Assembly (NCBI GenBank): GCA_050300015.1
Contig: JBNKWZ010000029.1
Coordinates: 124,001 to 188,000, forward strand
Direction of reading: 5' to 3'
Source: CAYZQH01 sp050300015
GTDB lineage: Bacteria; Pseudomonadota; Gammaproteobacteria; Pseudomonadales; Cellvibrionaceae
Length of the DNA stretch: 64,000 nucleotides
The notes beneath the pieces are model-generated. The model made no database searches. It was not told where the DNA came from and worked only from the letters and a program-made list of their open reading frames with translations. The position numbers and the translations under genes were made by a program. Of the stretch, positions 7,875-16,852 are shown piece after piece; the stretch's first letter is position 1; each line of letters starts with the position of its first letter.

Positions 7875-10040
7875 ATGATTTATCAGGGCGAGTCCATACA
7901 AGTCGCGTTGTTAGAGCATCAAATTGCACAGTTAACCTTTGATCTTCAAAATCAGTCGGTTAACAAGTTCGACCTCAAAACGTCGCGCGAACTGAGTGAA
8001 GCGTTGACGGCTATTGAGGGCGCAATTCAAGGGGACCCAGGGATTCGTGGGTTATTGGTGACCAGTGGCAAAGATGTTTTTATTGTTGGCGCGGATTTGA
8101 CCGAGTTTGGCCCCGTGTTTGCCGAAGGTGCCGATGCTGTCGAATCTCATATTGTAGGTAACAAAACCACTTTCAATCGACTGGAAAGCCTGCCCGTACC
8201 CACCGTTGTCGCGATTAATGGGTACGCATTGGGTGGGGGGTTGGAGTTGGCTTTGGCCTGTGATTTTAGGGTGATGAGTTCCGCGGCGAAGATAGGATTA
8301 CCTGAGGTTAAGCTGGGTTTGCTGCCAGGCTGGGGTGGTACGGTTCGATTGCCAAGATTGGCAGGTCTTGATACCGCCATCGAGTGGATCGCCTCTGGCG
8401 GCGAGCAACGCGCAGAAACTGCGCTGAAAGCGCGTGTGGTGGATGGCGTAGTAGAACCCGATGTTTTGATACATTCGGCGTTGAATGTGCTAGAGCGTGC
8501 AATTGCCGGTGAGCTGGATTACGCCAGCCGACGCGCACAAAAGCAAGCGCCATTGAAACACAATGACATTGAGGGCCTACTGGCTTTTGAAAGTGCCAAG
8601 GTGTTTGTTAAAGCGCAAGCCGGGCGTAATTATCCCGCGCCCATCAAGGCCATTGAAGTGATGCAAGAAGGCGCAAAGTGCGACAATGAAGCGGCTGGAA
8701 AAATTGAAACTGCTGGATTTGTTGCGTTGGCCCAAACCTCTCAGGCAGAGGCTCTGTTGGGATTGTTTCTTGCGGACCAGTTTATTGGCAAAAAAGCTAA
8801 AAAATGGGAAAAGGCTGCTGGCGATAAGGTGAGCCAGGCTGGAGTGTTGGGCGCAGGTATCATGGGCGGTGGTATAGCTTATCAATCTGCCTATAAGGGT
8901 GTTCCCGTGAAAATGAAGGACATCGCCCAGCAAGGTCTAGACCTTGGGTTGGGCGAGGCGGCGAAGCTTTTACAAAAACGTGTTGAAAAAGGAAGGATGA
9001 GTGTGGCTGATATGGCGAGCACGCTCAACCGTATTGGCGCGACCTTAAATTTTAGTGAATTTTCCAATGTGGATATTGTGGTTGAGGCGGTTGTCGAAAA
9101 TCCCAAAGTTAAATCCACAGTGCTTAAAGAATGTGAGGGTGTGGTCAATGATAGCACCATACTGTGCTCGAACACGTCAACGATATCCATTGATTTGTTG
9201 GCCGAAAACCTTTCCCGGCCTGAGCAGTTTTGCGGCATGCATTTCTTTAATCCCGTACATGCCATGCCGTTGGTTGAGGTCATTCGCGGGCGCAAAACTT
9301 CAGATTTAACGATTGCAAAAACAGTGGCTTACGCCAATACCTTGGGCAAGAAAGCGATTGTTGTAAACGACTGCCCAGGTTTTTTGGTCAACCGCGTACT
9401 ATTTCCCTATTTTGCAGGGTTTTCCCTTTTATTACGCGATGGTGCTGATTATCAAGCTGTCGATAAAGTGATGGAACGATGGGGCTGGCCCATGGGGCCC
9501 GCATATCTGTTAGATGTTGTTGGTATCGACACTGGTGTGCATGCTCAAGGTGTTATGGCGCAAGGGTTTCCTGACAGAATGTCAAAAAACTTTGAACAAG
9601 CCACGGATTTACTATTTGCCAACGAACGGCTTGGGCAAAAAAGCCGGAAAGGCTTTTACAATTATGAGCTGGATAAAAAAGGTAAACTAATTAAGGTGGC
9701 CGCTCCCGAAGTGTTGGATTTACTGGCGCCACATATGGCCAGTGCAAAAAGCTTTGATGACGAAGAGGTGGTAGCTCGCATGATGGTGCCTATGGCCACA
9801 GAGCTTGCTCGGTGTCTTGAGGAGGGCATTGTTGAGACCCCTTATGAAGCCGATATGGCGCTGATTTATGGTCTGGGGTTTCCACCTTTTCGAGGCGGTA
9901 TATTCCGTTGGCTCGATCGCGTGGGTATGGCTAACTTTATCAATATGGCCAAGCCTTTTGCATCACTCGGACCCTTGTATGAGCCTACGCAAGGCATGCA
10001 AGATATGGCAAACCAACAAACAACGTATTACCCACAATAG
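7875..10040 (+). CDS. fadB: Fatty-acid oxidation complex subunit alpha
   Basis: Multifunctional beta-oxidation enzyme: enoyl-CoA hydratase/isomerase plus L-3-hydroxyacyl-CoA dehydrogenase. The 721 residues match FadB (about 715). The N-terminal crotonase domain has the oxyanion region GYALGGGLELALACDF and GLPEVKLGLLPGWGGT. The Rossmann dehydrogenase half begins with GVLGAGIMGGG (glycines about 326-333) and carries the catalytic histidine in HFFNPVHAMP. Two C-terminal dehydrogenase repeats follow. It forms an operon with fadA (9-base gap) and a heterotetramer with its product. The start ATG at 7875 follows GAGGGTGAC. Confidence 0.97.
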   Translation: MIYQGESIQVALLEHQIAQLTFDLQNQSVNKFDLKTSRELSEALTAIEGAIQGDPGIRGLLVTSGKDVFIVGADLTEFGPVFAEGADAVESHIVGNKTTFNRLESLPVPTVVAINGYALGGGLELALACDFRVMSSAAKIGLPEVKLGLLPGWGGTVRLPRLAGLDTAIEWIASGGEQRAETALKARVVDGVVEPDVLIHSALNVLERAIAGELDYASRRAQKQAPLKHNDIEGLLAFESAKVFVKAQAGRNYPAPIKAIEVMQEGAKCDNEAAGKIETAGFVALAQTSQAEALLGLFLADQFIGKKAKKWEKAAGDKVSQAGVLGAGIMGGGIAYQSAYKGVPVKMKDIAQQGLDLGLGEAAKLLQKRVEKGRMSVADMASTLNRIGATLNFSEFSNVDIVVEAVVENPKVKSTVLKECEGVVNDSTILCSNTSTISIDLLAENLSRPEQFCGMHFFNPVHAMPLVEVIRGRKTSDLTIAKTVAYANTLGKKAIVVNDCPGFLVNRVLFPYFAGFSLLLRDGADYQAVDKVMERWGWPMGPAYLLDVVGIDTGVHAQGVMAQGFPDRMSKNFEQATDLLFANERLGQKSRKGFYNYELDKKGKLIKVAAPEVLDLLAPHMASAKSFDDEEVVARMMVPMATELARCLEEGIVETPYEADMALIYGLGFPPFRGGIFRWLDRVGMANFINMAKPFASLGPLYEPTQGMQDMANQQTTYYPQ

Positions 10041-10049
10041 GAGGCTGGC

Positions 10050-11225
10050 GTGACTATTCAAAACCGAGATGCTGTCATTGTTGAGTACGCTCGAACGCCT
10101 ATGGGGAGAGCTAAAAATGGGTGTTTTCGTCATCAGCGCGCGGACGACTTAAGTGCTGCTTTGATGAATGGGTTGCTTCAAAAAATCCCCGAGCTTGATG
10201 TCGCCACCATCGACGACGTGATTTGGGGTTGTGTGATGCAGCGCGAGGAGCAAGGTTTTAATATTGCGCGAATTAGTACTTTGCGGGCGGGTTTTCCGCA
10301 TTCCGTGCCTGCACAAACCGTGAATCGTCTGTGTGGTTCCTCCATGTCGGCCCTACACACGGCAGCCGCCTGTATTCAGGCAGGCTTAGGGGATGTTTAC
10401 TTGGTGGGTGGCGTGGAGCACATGGGCCATCTCGATATGAATGCTTTTGTGGACCAGAACCCAATGCTCGGTTTATCGGTGGCAAAGGCTGCTGGGTCCA
10501 TGGGTATGACGGCGGAATATTTGTCTCTGTTACACGGTATCACCCGCGAACAAATGGATGCTTTCGGTGCCCGATCTCATCAAAAAGCTGCTGCGGCACG
10601 CGACAGTGGTATTTTTGCACGTGAAATCGTCGCGATGGATGGCCATGATGAACTGGGCGCACCTTGTACTGTGTACCACGATGAAACTATTCGACCGGAA
10701 ACCACGGCTGAGGTGTTGGCCGCCTTAAAACCTGTGTTCAACCCCAAAGGTGGCAGCGTTACGGCTGGCACGTCATCACAGCTCACCGACGGTGCCTCGA
10801 GTATGCTGGTCATGTCAGGAGAGCGTGCCAAAGCTTTGGGGCTGAGTGTGATTGCCAAGGTCAAAACCATGACTGTGGTAGGCGTTGACCCTTCGATCAT
10901 GGGGTATGGGCCTGTACCGTCGACACAATTGGCCTTAAAAAAGGCGGGGCTTACCATGGATGATATTGATGTTGTCGAGCTGAACGAGGCGTTTGCAGCA
11001 CAAGCGCTACCGGTCCTAAAAGACTTAAACTTACTTGATGCGATGGACGAAAAAGTGAACCTTTATGGTGGTGCTATTGCGCTAGGTCATCCATTTGGAT
11101 GTTCTGGCACGCGTATTACCGGTACTTTACTAACCGCAATGCAAGAGAAAGACGCAACGTTGGGTATTGCGACCATGTGTATTGGCTTGGGGCAGGGCAT
11201 CACGACGATTGTTGAGCGTATTTGA
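10050..11225 (+). CDS. fadA: 3-ketoacyl-CoA thiolase
   Basis: Thiolase that releases acetyl-CoA from 3-ketoacyl-CoA, the last beta-oxidation step, as beta subunit of the FadBA complex. The 391 residues equal the family length. The nucleophile is C95 in RLCGSSMS; H347 in ALGHPFGCSG and C377 in MCIGLGQG complete the active site. The GTG start has AGGAGG six bases upstream. It ends before a clear intrinsic terminator at 11319. Confidence 0.97.
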   Translation: MTIQNRDAVIVEYARTPMGRAKNGCFRHQRADDLSAALMNGLLQKIPELDVATIDDVIWGCVMQREEQGFNIARISTLRAGFPHSVPAQTVNRLCGSSMSALHTAAACIQAGLGDVYLVGGVEHMGHLDMNAFVDQNPMLGLSVAKAAGSMGMTAEYLSLLHGITREQMDAFGARSHQKAAAARDSGIFAREIVAMDGHDELGAPCTVYHDETIRPETTAEVLAALKPVFNPKGGSVTAGTSSQLTDGASSMLVMSGERAKALGLSVIAKVKTMTVVGVDPSIMGYGPVPSTQLALKKAGLTMDDIDVVELNEAFAAQALPVLKDLNLLDAMDEKVNLYGGAIALGHPFGCSGTRITGTLLTAMQEKDATLGIATMCIGLGQGITTIVERI

Positions 11226-11318
11226 CCTGAGAATGGGGCCATAAATATGCGACGCGCCTAAACCCATTTCAATGCCCCGCAACAGCATCAAAACTCACGG
11301 GCGCGAAGCGGGTCGCGG

Positions 11319-11341
11319 GGCAGGGGAACCTGCCTTTTTTT
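11319..11341 (+). terminator. Intrinsic terminator after fadBA
   Basis: GGCAGG, loop GGAA, CCTGCC, then seven T. The GC-only hairpin and T run about 95 bases after the fadA stop make a standard rho-independent terminator. Confidence 0.85.
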
Positions 11342-11425
11342 ATGCGCGCTAATCCAACGTTAACTTTTAATGGGTTTGTAACACTTAATAATCTCAATAA
11401 CTTTAACGCACTTTAAGTCAATTTT

Positions 11426-12415
11426 ATGAAAAAGGTTTACCAAGGTCACAAGGCCTTTTTAAGTTTTGCACTTCTCGGTCTAATAGTCCTACCGTATTTG
11501 GCGTTTGCAGGTAGCAACCCCGCTTTTTGGCAAGCAAAATCCAAGTCTGCCACGGTGTTTTTATTGGGCTCGATGCACTTCGGGCACGAGCGTTTTTATC
11601 CGCTACCCAATGCCGTGAATCAAGCCTTTAGCGTTGCTGACACATTAATTGTGGAAGTGGATATCACCAATATCGACCCAATGGCTGCTATGAGCGCCAT
11701 TATGCGGCATGCACGTCTCGAAGAGGGCAAAACCCTCACGGATGTGCTTTCCGAAGATACGGTGTCACTGCTTAATAAACAGGCTAAGGCCATCGGAATT
11801 CCTCTAGTCAGCATGCAAAGCTTCAAGCCTTGGTTTGCAGCATTACAACTGGTGGAAGGTGAGCTTCGAAAGACCGAATTTAAACAGCAATACGGTATCG
11901 ATCAGTACTTTCTAAATAAGGCCAAGGGTAAAGACGTGCTTGCACTAGAAACACTCGATGCCCAGCTTGGGTTGTTTGGTACCTTAAGCCTGGCGGAGCA
12001 AGAAATTTTTTTGTTACAAACACTCAAGGAATTTTCCGACAGCCATAAGTACCTGAATGCGTTGGCTACACAGTGGGAAGAGGGTGATGTTAAAGCACTG
12101 GAGCAAAGTTTGTTGGCACCCTTCCAAAACGGTACTGAGAGTCAGAAGCTATATCAAGTGGTTTTTAGTGACCGTAATACCAAGATGACCGCTGCCGCTA
12201 TTACGCATTTGCAGCAGACGGGCGTGTTTTTTATGGTCGTGGGTGCGGGACACTTGGTGGGTGACGAGGGTGTTGTGGCCCGTCTCAAGCGCTCTGGCTA
12301 TCAGGTCGAAAGGATTCAGGCGTCTTCACAGCTATCCCTGCCGGAAGGAAGGAGTATGCCTGCTCGGGAACTCGAAACCCCAGCTCAGGGGAATGCTCGT
12401 CGCCTTGGGCGTTAA
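11426..12415 (+). CDS. TraB/GumN family protein, probably exported
   Basis: A 329-residue protein of the TraB/GumN (Tiki-like) family, proposed metal-dependent proteases of mostly unknown substrate in bacteria. A signal peptide is visible (MKKVYQGHK then a hydrophobic stretch ending LAFAGS), so it is likely periplasmic or outer-membrane associated. The two GxxH signatures are present: GSMHFGH near residue 50 and GAGHLVGDEGV near 273, plus an EVDI acidic motif. It stands alone, with no operon partner. The family call is firm; the activity in this organism is not known. Confidence 0.85.
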   Translation: MKKVYQGHKAFLSFALLGLIVLPYLAFAGSNPAFWQAKSKSATVFLLGSMHFGHERFYPLPNAVNQAFSVADTLIVEVDITNIDPMAAMSAIMRHARLEEGKTLTDVLSEDTVSLLNKQAKAIGIPLVSMQSFKPWFAALQLVEGELRKTEFKQQYGIDQYFLNKAKGKDVLALETLDAQLGLFGTLSLAEQEIFLLQTLKEFSDSHKYLNALATQWEEGDVKALEQSLLAPFQNGTESQKLYQVVFSDRNTKMTAAAITHLQQTGVFFMVVGAGHLVGDEGVVARLKRSGYQVERIQASSQLSLPEGRSMPARELETPAQGNARRLGR

Positions 12416-12552
12416 TACAGACAAATACAATCAAATTCAGCGTATTTCGTGCAGCTAAGGCTATTGATCGGTCGCTGGAGCTGTGGCAAAATGCGCAGCC
12501 CTTAATCGTGGCGCACCCGGAACTATTAAGATTTTCAATAAAATCAATGGGT

Positions 12553-12558
12553 TATAAT
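12553..12558 (+). promoter_or_regulatory. -10 box of the tRNA-Leu gene
   Basis: A perfect TATAAT lies 15 bases before the mature tRNA 5' end. No good -35 hexamer is seen at the right distance, so only the -10 element is claimed. Confidence 0.5.
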
Positions 12559-12573
12559 GCGTGCGATAGGTTT

Positions 12574-12658
<85 letters not shown>

Positions 12659-12770
12659 CTTAGATGAGAATCACTCGGATATAGGTAAGTAACAGGTGAA
12701 GCAGAGCCCTTTGAAGCGGCGTCCTATTCCATTACTCTCCAACAAACTTTATTGAGTTACGAGGCATAAA

Positions 12771-14087
12771 ATGCAGGTTTCTGTCGAAACAACCTCAGGT
12801 TTGGAACGCCGTTTAACAGTTGGTGTACCGGCTGAACAAATTGACGGCGAAATCAATAAGCGCTTACAGCAGGCAGCGAAGACTGTACGCATTAATGGGT
12901 TTCGCAAAGGTAAAGTTCCTTTGAAGGTCGTTCGTCAGCGCTTCGGACAGGGTGTGCGTCAAGAAGTGATCGGAGATACGATAAATAAAAGTTTTTACGA
13001 AGCCATTCAAAAGAGCGAGCTGAAGCCCGCTGGTCAGCCTTCCATCGAGCCTAAAAATTTCGAGGAAGGTAAAGACTTCGAGTATGTGGCGACCTTTGAG
13101 ATCTATCCCGATATCGAATTAAAGAAAATTGATGGCGTAAGCATCACTAAAAGCATGGTTGAGATTACTGAGGAAGACATCGACACCATGATTGAAACCT
13201 TGCGCAAGAATCAAGCGAAGTGGGAAGTGGTTGAGCGCCCAGCGGCCGAAGAAGACCGTGTGAATATAGATTTTGAAGGGTTTAAAGAGGGCGAGTTGTT
13301 CGATGGTGGTTCTGCGACGGATCACAATCTTGTGATTGGATCCAAATCAATGATTCCTGGGTTTGAAGAAGGCATCGTTGGCATGACTCCAGGCGAAGAA
13401 AAGACGATCGAGTTGACCTTCCCAGAGGACTATAACGCTGAGGCGCTACAGGGAGCTACAGTAGAGTTTAAAATTAAACTTAATACGGTATCTGAACAGA
13501 AGCTGCCTGAAGTGAATGAAGAGTTCTATGCGTCTTTGGGTGTTACTGAAGGCGGTGGAGAGCGTTTTCGCGTCGATGTCAAAGAGAATATGGAGCGTGA
13601 GAAAGAGCGTTTGATCCGTAACAGTGTCAAGCTTCAGGTGCTTGATGCGTTTATTCAAGCCAATGAGTTTGATGTGCCTAAAGCACTGGTGGCACAGGAG
13701 ATTGACGCGTTGCGTAATCAAATGTTGGCACAATATGGCCAACAAATGGATCCGAATATTGATTTTCGCAGCATCTTACCTGACAGCATGTTTCAAGAGC
13801 GAGCTGAGCGTAGAACAGCATTGGGATTATTGGTTGGGGAGTGCGTCAAAGTCGAAGGTATTAAAGTCGATTCAACGCGCCTAAAGGAGATGATTGAAGG
13901 CATTGCATCTACTTACGAAGACCCAGAAAGCGTAGTCAACTACTACTACAGTAATCAAGAGTTGATGTCTGGTGCGGAAGCGGCTGTGATGGAAGAGCAA
14001 GTGGTGGATCATCTCCTAGAATCAGCCACTGTGGAAGAAAAATCCATGTCTTATCAGGATCTGGTAAAAGCCGAAAAGTCTGAGTAG
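12771..14087 (+). CDS. tig: Trigger factor
   Basis: Ribosome-associated chaperone and peptidyl-prolyl isomerase that meets nascent chains at the exit tunnel. The 438-residue protein carries the ribosome-docking loop GFRKGKVP near residue 43. An FKBP-like isomerase domain lies around 155-245 (DFEGFKEGELFDGG, GMTPGEEKTIELTFPEDY), followed by a helical C-terminal chaperone domain. Length and order match the family. It precedes clpP and clpX, the classical tig-clpP-clpX-lon order. The terminator at 14126 makes it a separate unit. Confidence 0.98.
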   Translation: MQVSVETTSGLERRLTVGVPAEQIDGEINKRLQQAAKTVRINGFRKGKVPLKVVRQRFGQGVRQEVIGDTINKSFYEAIQKSELKPAGQPSIEPKNFEEGKDFEYVATFEIYPDIELKKIDGVSITKSMVEITEEDIDTMIETLRKNQAKWEVVERPAAEEDRVNIDFEGFKEGELFDGGSATDHNLVIGSKSMIPGFEEGIVGMTPGEEKTIELTFPEDYNAEALQGATVEFKIKLNTVSEQKLPEVNEEFYASLGVTEGGGERFRVDVKENMEREKERLIRNSVKLQVLDAFIQANEFDVPKALVAQEIDALRNQMLAQYGQQMDPNIDFRSILPDSMFQERAERRTALGLLVGECVKVEGIKVDSTRLKEMIEGIASTYEDPESVVNYYYSNQELMSGAEAAVMEEQVVDHLLESATVEEKSMSYQDLVKAEKSE

Positions 14088-14125
14088 TCTAAAGGGTTTC
14101 AGTGAAAACTTTCTAAGACCAATAA

Positions 14126-14149
14126 AAAAGCGCCTAAGGGCGCTTTTTT
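14126..14149 (+). terminator. Intrinsic terminator after tig
   Basis: AAAAGCGCC, TAA, GGGCGC, then six T about 40 bases past the tig stop. The A run on the left could also serve transcripts from the other side, though no gene needs it. Confidence 0.85.
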
Positions 14150-14372
14150 ATTGCCTGGAACCCTCGGGGTGCTGGCATCTAAAGTTACAGTTGAACGATT
14201 ATAAATCGTCCAGATTGTCTAAAAACTCTTTATTTTAAGCGTTATTTTGAGAGATTTTTCTTAACAAACTGGCATATCACAGCATGTCGAGTTAAGCTTT
14301 CTTAGAGGTTCTTATAACCTTTCTGCAACAACTCATTCCCGTTTATGGTCTTTGTTTAAGGAACCGCAATTT

Positions 14373-15014
14373 ATGTCACGTATTGAACCCTTTGGGGGGC
14401 TGGACACGCCCAAGAGCGCGCTGATTCCGATGGTCGTCGAGCAAACAGCTCGCGGTGAACGCTCTTACGATATCTATTCTCGTTTATTAAAAGAGCGCGT
14501 GATTTTTTTGGTCGGCCAAGTGGAAGACCATATGGCCAATCTGGTCGTGGCGCAACTCTTGTTTTTGGAAGCAGAGAACCCAGACAAAGATATTCATCTA
14601 TACATAAATTCGCCGGGTGGGTCGGTGACTGCTGGTCTTTCTATTTACGACACCATGCAGTTTATTAAGCCGGATGTCAGCACCATGTGTATCGGTCAGG
14701 CCTGTAGTATGGGCGCTTTCCTGCTAAATTCAGGGGCTAAAGGTAAGCGGTATTGTTTGCCGAATGCTCGAGTCATGATCCATCAGCCTTCTGGCGGGGC
14801 GCAGGGTCAAGCCAGTGATATCCATATCCACGCGCAGGAAATATTAAAGATTCGAGAGCGGCTTAATCGGATCATGGCCGAACACACCGGCAAAAGCGTT
14901 GAGCAAATTGAACGCGATACAGAGCGTGACAACTTTATGAGCGCAGAGGAGTCCAAGAGCTACGGGATTATTGATGATGTTCTGGCATCCCGTGAAATAG
15001 CGGATAAACCTTAG
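14373..15014 (+). CDS. clpP: ATP-dependent Clp protease proteolytic subunit
   Basis: Serine protease that forms the tetradecameric chamber used by ClpX and ClpA. The 213-residue protein has S112 in QACSMGAFL and H137 in VMIHQPSGG, within one residue of the E. coli numbering. I start it at ATG 14373, after AAGGA at 14358; a TTG seven codons earlier is open but less likely. A short propeptide (SRIEPFGGLDTPKSAL) is expected to be removed. clpX follows after 183 bases, and the two probably share transcription. Confidence 0.97.
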   Translation: MSRIEPFGGLDTPKSALIPMVVEQTARGERSYDIYSRLLKERVIFLVGQVEDHMANLVVAQLLFLEAENPDKDIHLYINSPGGSVTAGLSIYDTMQFIKPDVSTMCIGQACSMGAFLLNSGAKGKRYCLPNARVMIHQPSGGAQGQASDIHIHAQEILKIRERLNRIMAEHTGKSVEQIERDTERDNFMSAEESKSYGIIDDVLASREIADKP

Positions 15015-15197
15015 TGTAGGCTCGATTTTTGCTTAAAAACCCCCGGTCCAAACAAGTTTTGTGATATCGGGTTAGCGCAAGCGTGCCTAACGCAGGTAAA
15101 GTATAGATAAAATTGCTCTAAGCCCGTTTTGTTGAGCAAAACCTGCAAAACTACGGTTAAACTAGAGATACAGTTTCATTAATGGCGGAGAGGTTTA

Positions 15198-16484
15198 ATG
15201 ACCGACCACACAAGCGACGGTGACGATAACGGCAAATTGCTGTATTGCTCATTTTGCGGCAAGAGTCAGCATGAAGTTAGAAAACTCATTGCAGGTCCAT
15301 CAGTATTCATTTGCGATGAGTGCGTTGATTTGTGCAACGACATTATTCGCGAAGAAATACAAGAAAATGCTAGCGAAGGCACCAGTGACCGCCTTCCCAC
15401 CCCGCAAGAAATTTCAGAAACCTTAGACGAATACGTCATAGGTCAAAGAGACGCCAAAAAGGTGTTGGCCGTGGCGGTTTATAATCACTACAAGCGGCTG
15501 CGCTTTGGTGATAAAAAGAAAGGTAAAGAAGAAATTGAGCTAGGCAAGAGTAATATCTTGATGGTTGGTCCAACGGGCAGCGGTAAAACACTGTTGGCTG
15601 AAACTTTGGCTCGACTGTTAAACGTGCCTTTTACCATTGCAGATGCCACAACACTGACTGAGGCGGGGTATGTGGGTGAGGACGTGGAAAACATCATTCA
15701 GAAGCTCCTCCAAAAATGCGATTACGATGTTGAGAAGGCTCAGCAAGGTATTGTCTACATTGATGAAATCGATAAGATTTCGCGAAAATCTGATAACCCA
15801 TCTATTACGCGTGATGTGTCGGGCGAGGGTGTGCAGCAGGCGTTATTGAAGTTGATAGAAGGTACCGTTGCTTCGGTTCCACCTCAGGGGGGGCGAAAGC
15901 ACCCTCAGCAAGAATTCTTGCAGGTGGATACCTCCAATATCCTGTTTGTGTGTGGTGGGGCGTTTGCGGGCTTAGACAGAATTATCCGGGATCGATCAGA
16001 GAAAGGCGGTATCGGCTTTGGTGCCCAAGTGAAGAGTAAAGACAGTAAGGATGTGGGGCAAACCCTAAAAGACCTGGAGACAGAAGATCTAGTCAAGTAT
16101 GGTTTGATTCCAGAGTTTGTGGGCCGCTTACCGGTTGTTGCTACTTTGGAAGAACTTGATAAGCCAGCTTTGGTCGCCATTTTAAACGAACCCAAAAACT
16201 CCTTGGTCAAACAATACAGGAAGCTGTTTGATATGGAGGGCGTCGAGATTGACTTTAGGGACGATGCACTCGAAGCGGTTGCCGAGAAGGCCATGGAGCG
16301 AAAAACGGGCGCTCGCGGGCTTCGCTCTATCATGGAGTCTGTGTTACTCGACACCATGTTCACCTTACCCTCAGAAACAGAAGTCGCCAAGGTTGTGGTG
16401 GATGCAGCGGTGATTCGTGGTGAATCAAAGCCTCTTATGGTTTACGAGCAGCAAGAGCAGCAAAAAGCAATGCCTGACGATTAA
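15198..16484 (+). CDS. clpX: ATP-dependent Clp protease ATPase subunit ClpX
   Basis: AAA+ unfoldase that recognises tagged substrates and feeds ClpP. At 428 residues it is full length. The N-terminal zinc domain has C17, C20, C39 and C42. Walker A GPTGSGKT is at 124-131, Walker B is IVYIDEIDK, and the ClpP-contacting loop and small C-terminal domain (MERKTGARGLRSIME) follow. GGAG lies shortly before the ATG. It ends at a strong intrinsic terminator, so lon has its own promoter. Confidence 0.98.
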   Translation: MTDHTSDGDDNGKLLYCSFCGKSQHEVRKLIAGPSVFICDECVDLCNDIIREEIQENASEGTSDRLPTPQEISETLDEYVIGQRDAKKVLAVAVYNHYKRLRFGDKKKGKEEIELGKSNILMVGPTGSGKTLLAETLARLLNVPFTIADATTLTEAGYVGEDVENIIQKLLQKCDYDVEKAQQGIVYIDEIDKISRKSDNPSITRDVSGEGVQQALLKLIEGTVASVPPQGGRKHPQQEFLQVDTSNILFVCGGAFAGLDRIIRDRSEKGGIGFGAQVKSKDSKDVGQTLKDLETEDLVKYGLIPEFVGRLPVVATLEELDKPALVAILNEPKNSLVKQYRKLFDMEGVEIDFRDDALEAVAEKAMERKTGARGLRSIMESVLLDTMFTLPSETEVAKVVVDAAVIRGESKPLMVYEQQEQQKAMPDD

Positions 16485-16525
16485 CAACAATCTCGCAGTG
16501 CATAAAGAGTTGGACAACGGATGAC

Positions 16526-16550
16526 AAAAAAGGGCTTTCTGCCCTTTTTT
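16526..16550 (+). terminator. Intrinsic terminator after clpX
   Basis: AAAAAAGGGC, loop TTTCT, GCCCTTTTTT: a ten-pair stem whose 3' arm is itself the T run, about 40 bases after the clpX stop. Confidence 0.85.
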
Positions 16551-16671
16551 CTGTAAAAGGGGTGTTGTTTGTGCCTGTGACGAACCCTCAAAGCCGTCAG
16601 TATGAGGCTTTGAAATGACTGTTCGGGCATATACCCAACAAATTTGAGGGATCTTCGATATATTTGACGTG

Positions 16672-16697
16672 CTTGCAATTGCCACAATTGCCCCCAC
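16672..16697 (+). promoter_or_regulatory. Possible heat-shock (sigma-32 type) promoter of lon
   Basis: CTTGCAA (16672-16678), twelve bases, CCCCCAC (16691-16697). This resembles the CTTGAA...CCCCAT pattern of RpoH promoters and lies about 155 bases before lon, a known heat-shock gene. The rest of the 368-base clpX-lon gap shows only a near-palindrome at 16795-16813 (GTACGCCC..GGGCGGTAC). Confidence 0.4.
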
Positions 16698-16852
16698 AAA
16701 TGAGAGTTGGGGCGACAGAGTCATGTCGACGGGCGCTATCCACAGAAGGCCCAGTTCCCATGGTGCTTTAAACTGTACCAAAACTGTAAAAGTCGTACGC
16801 CCATGGGCGGTACGAATTGTGCAGTTCCTATCATTTATAGTGAGGGCCACAA

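Noticed and set aside
15905..16390. 161-codon open frame antisense to clpX.
   Set aside because: It is a shadow of the clpX coding pattern, has Ser-rich low complexity and no ribosome site or family likeness.
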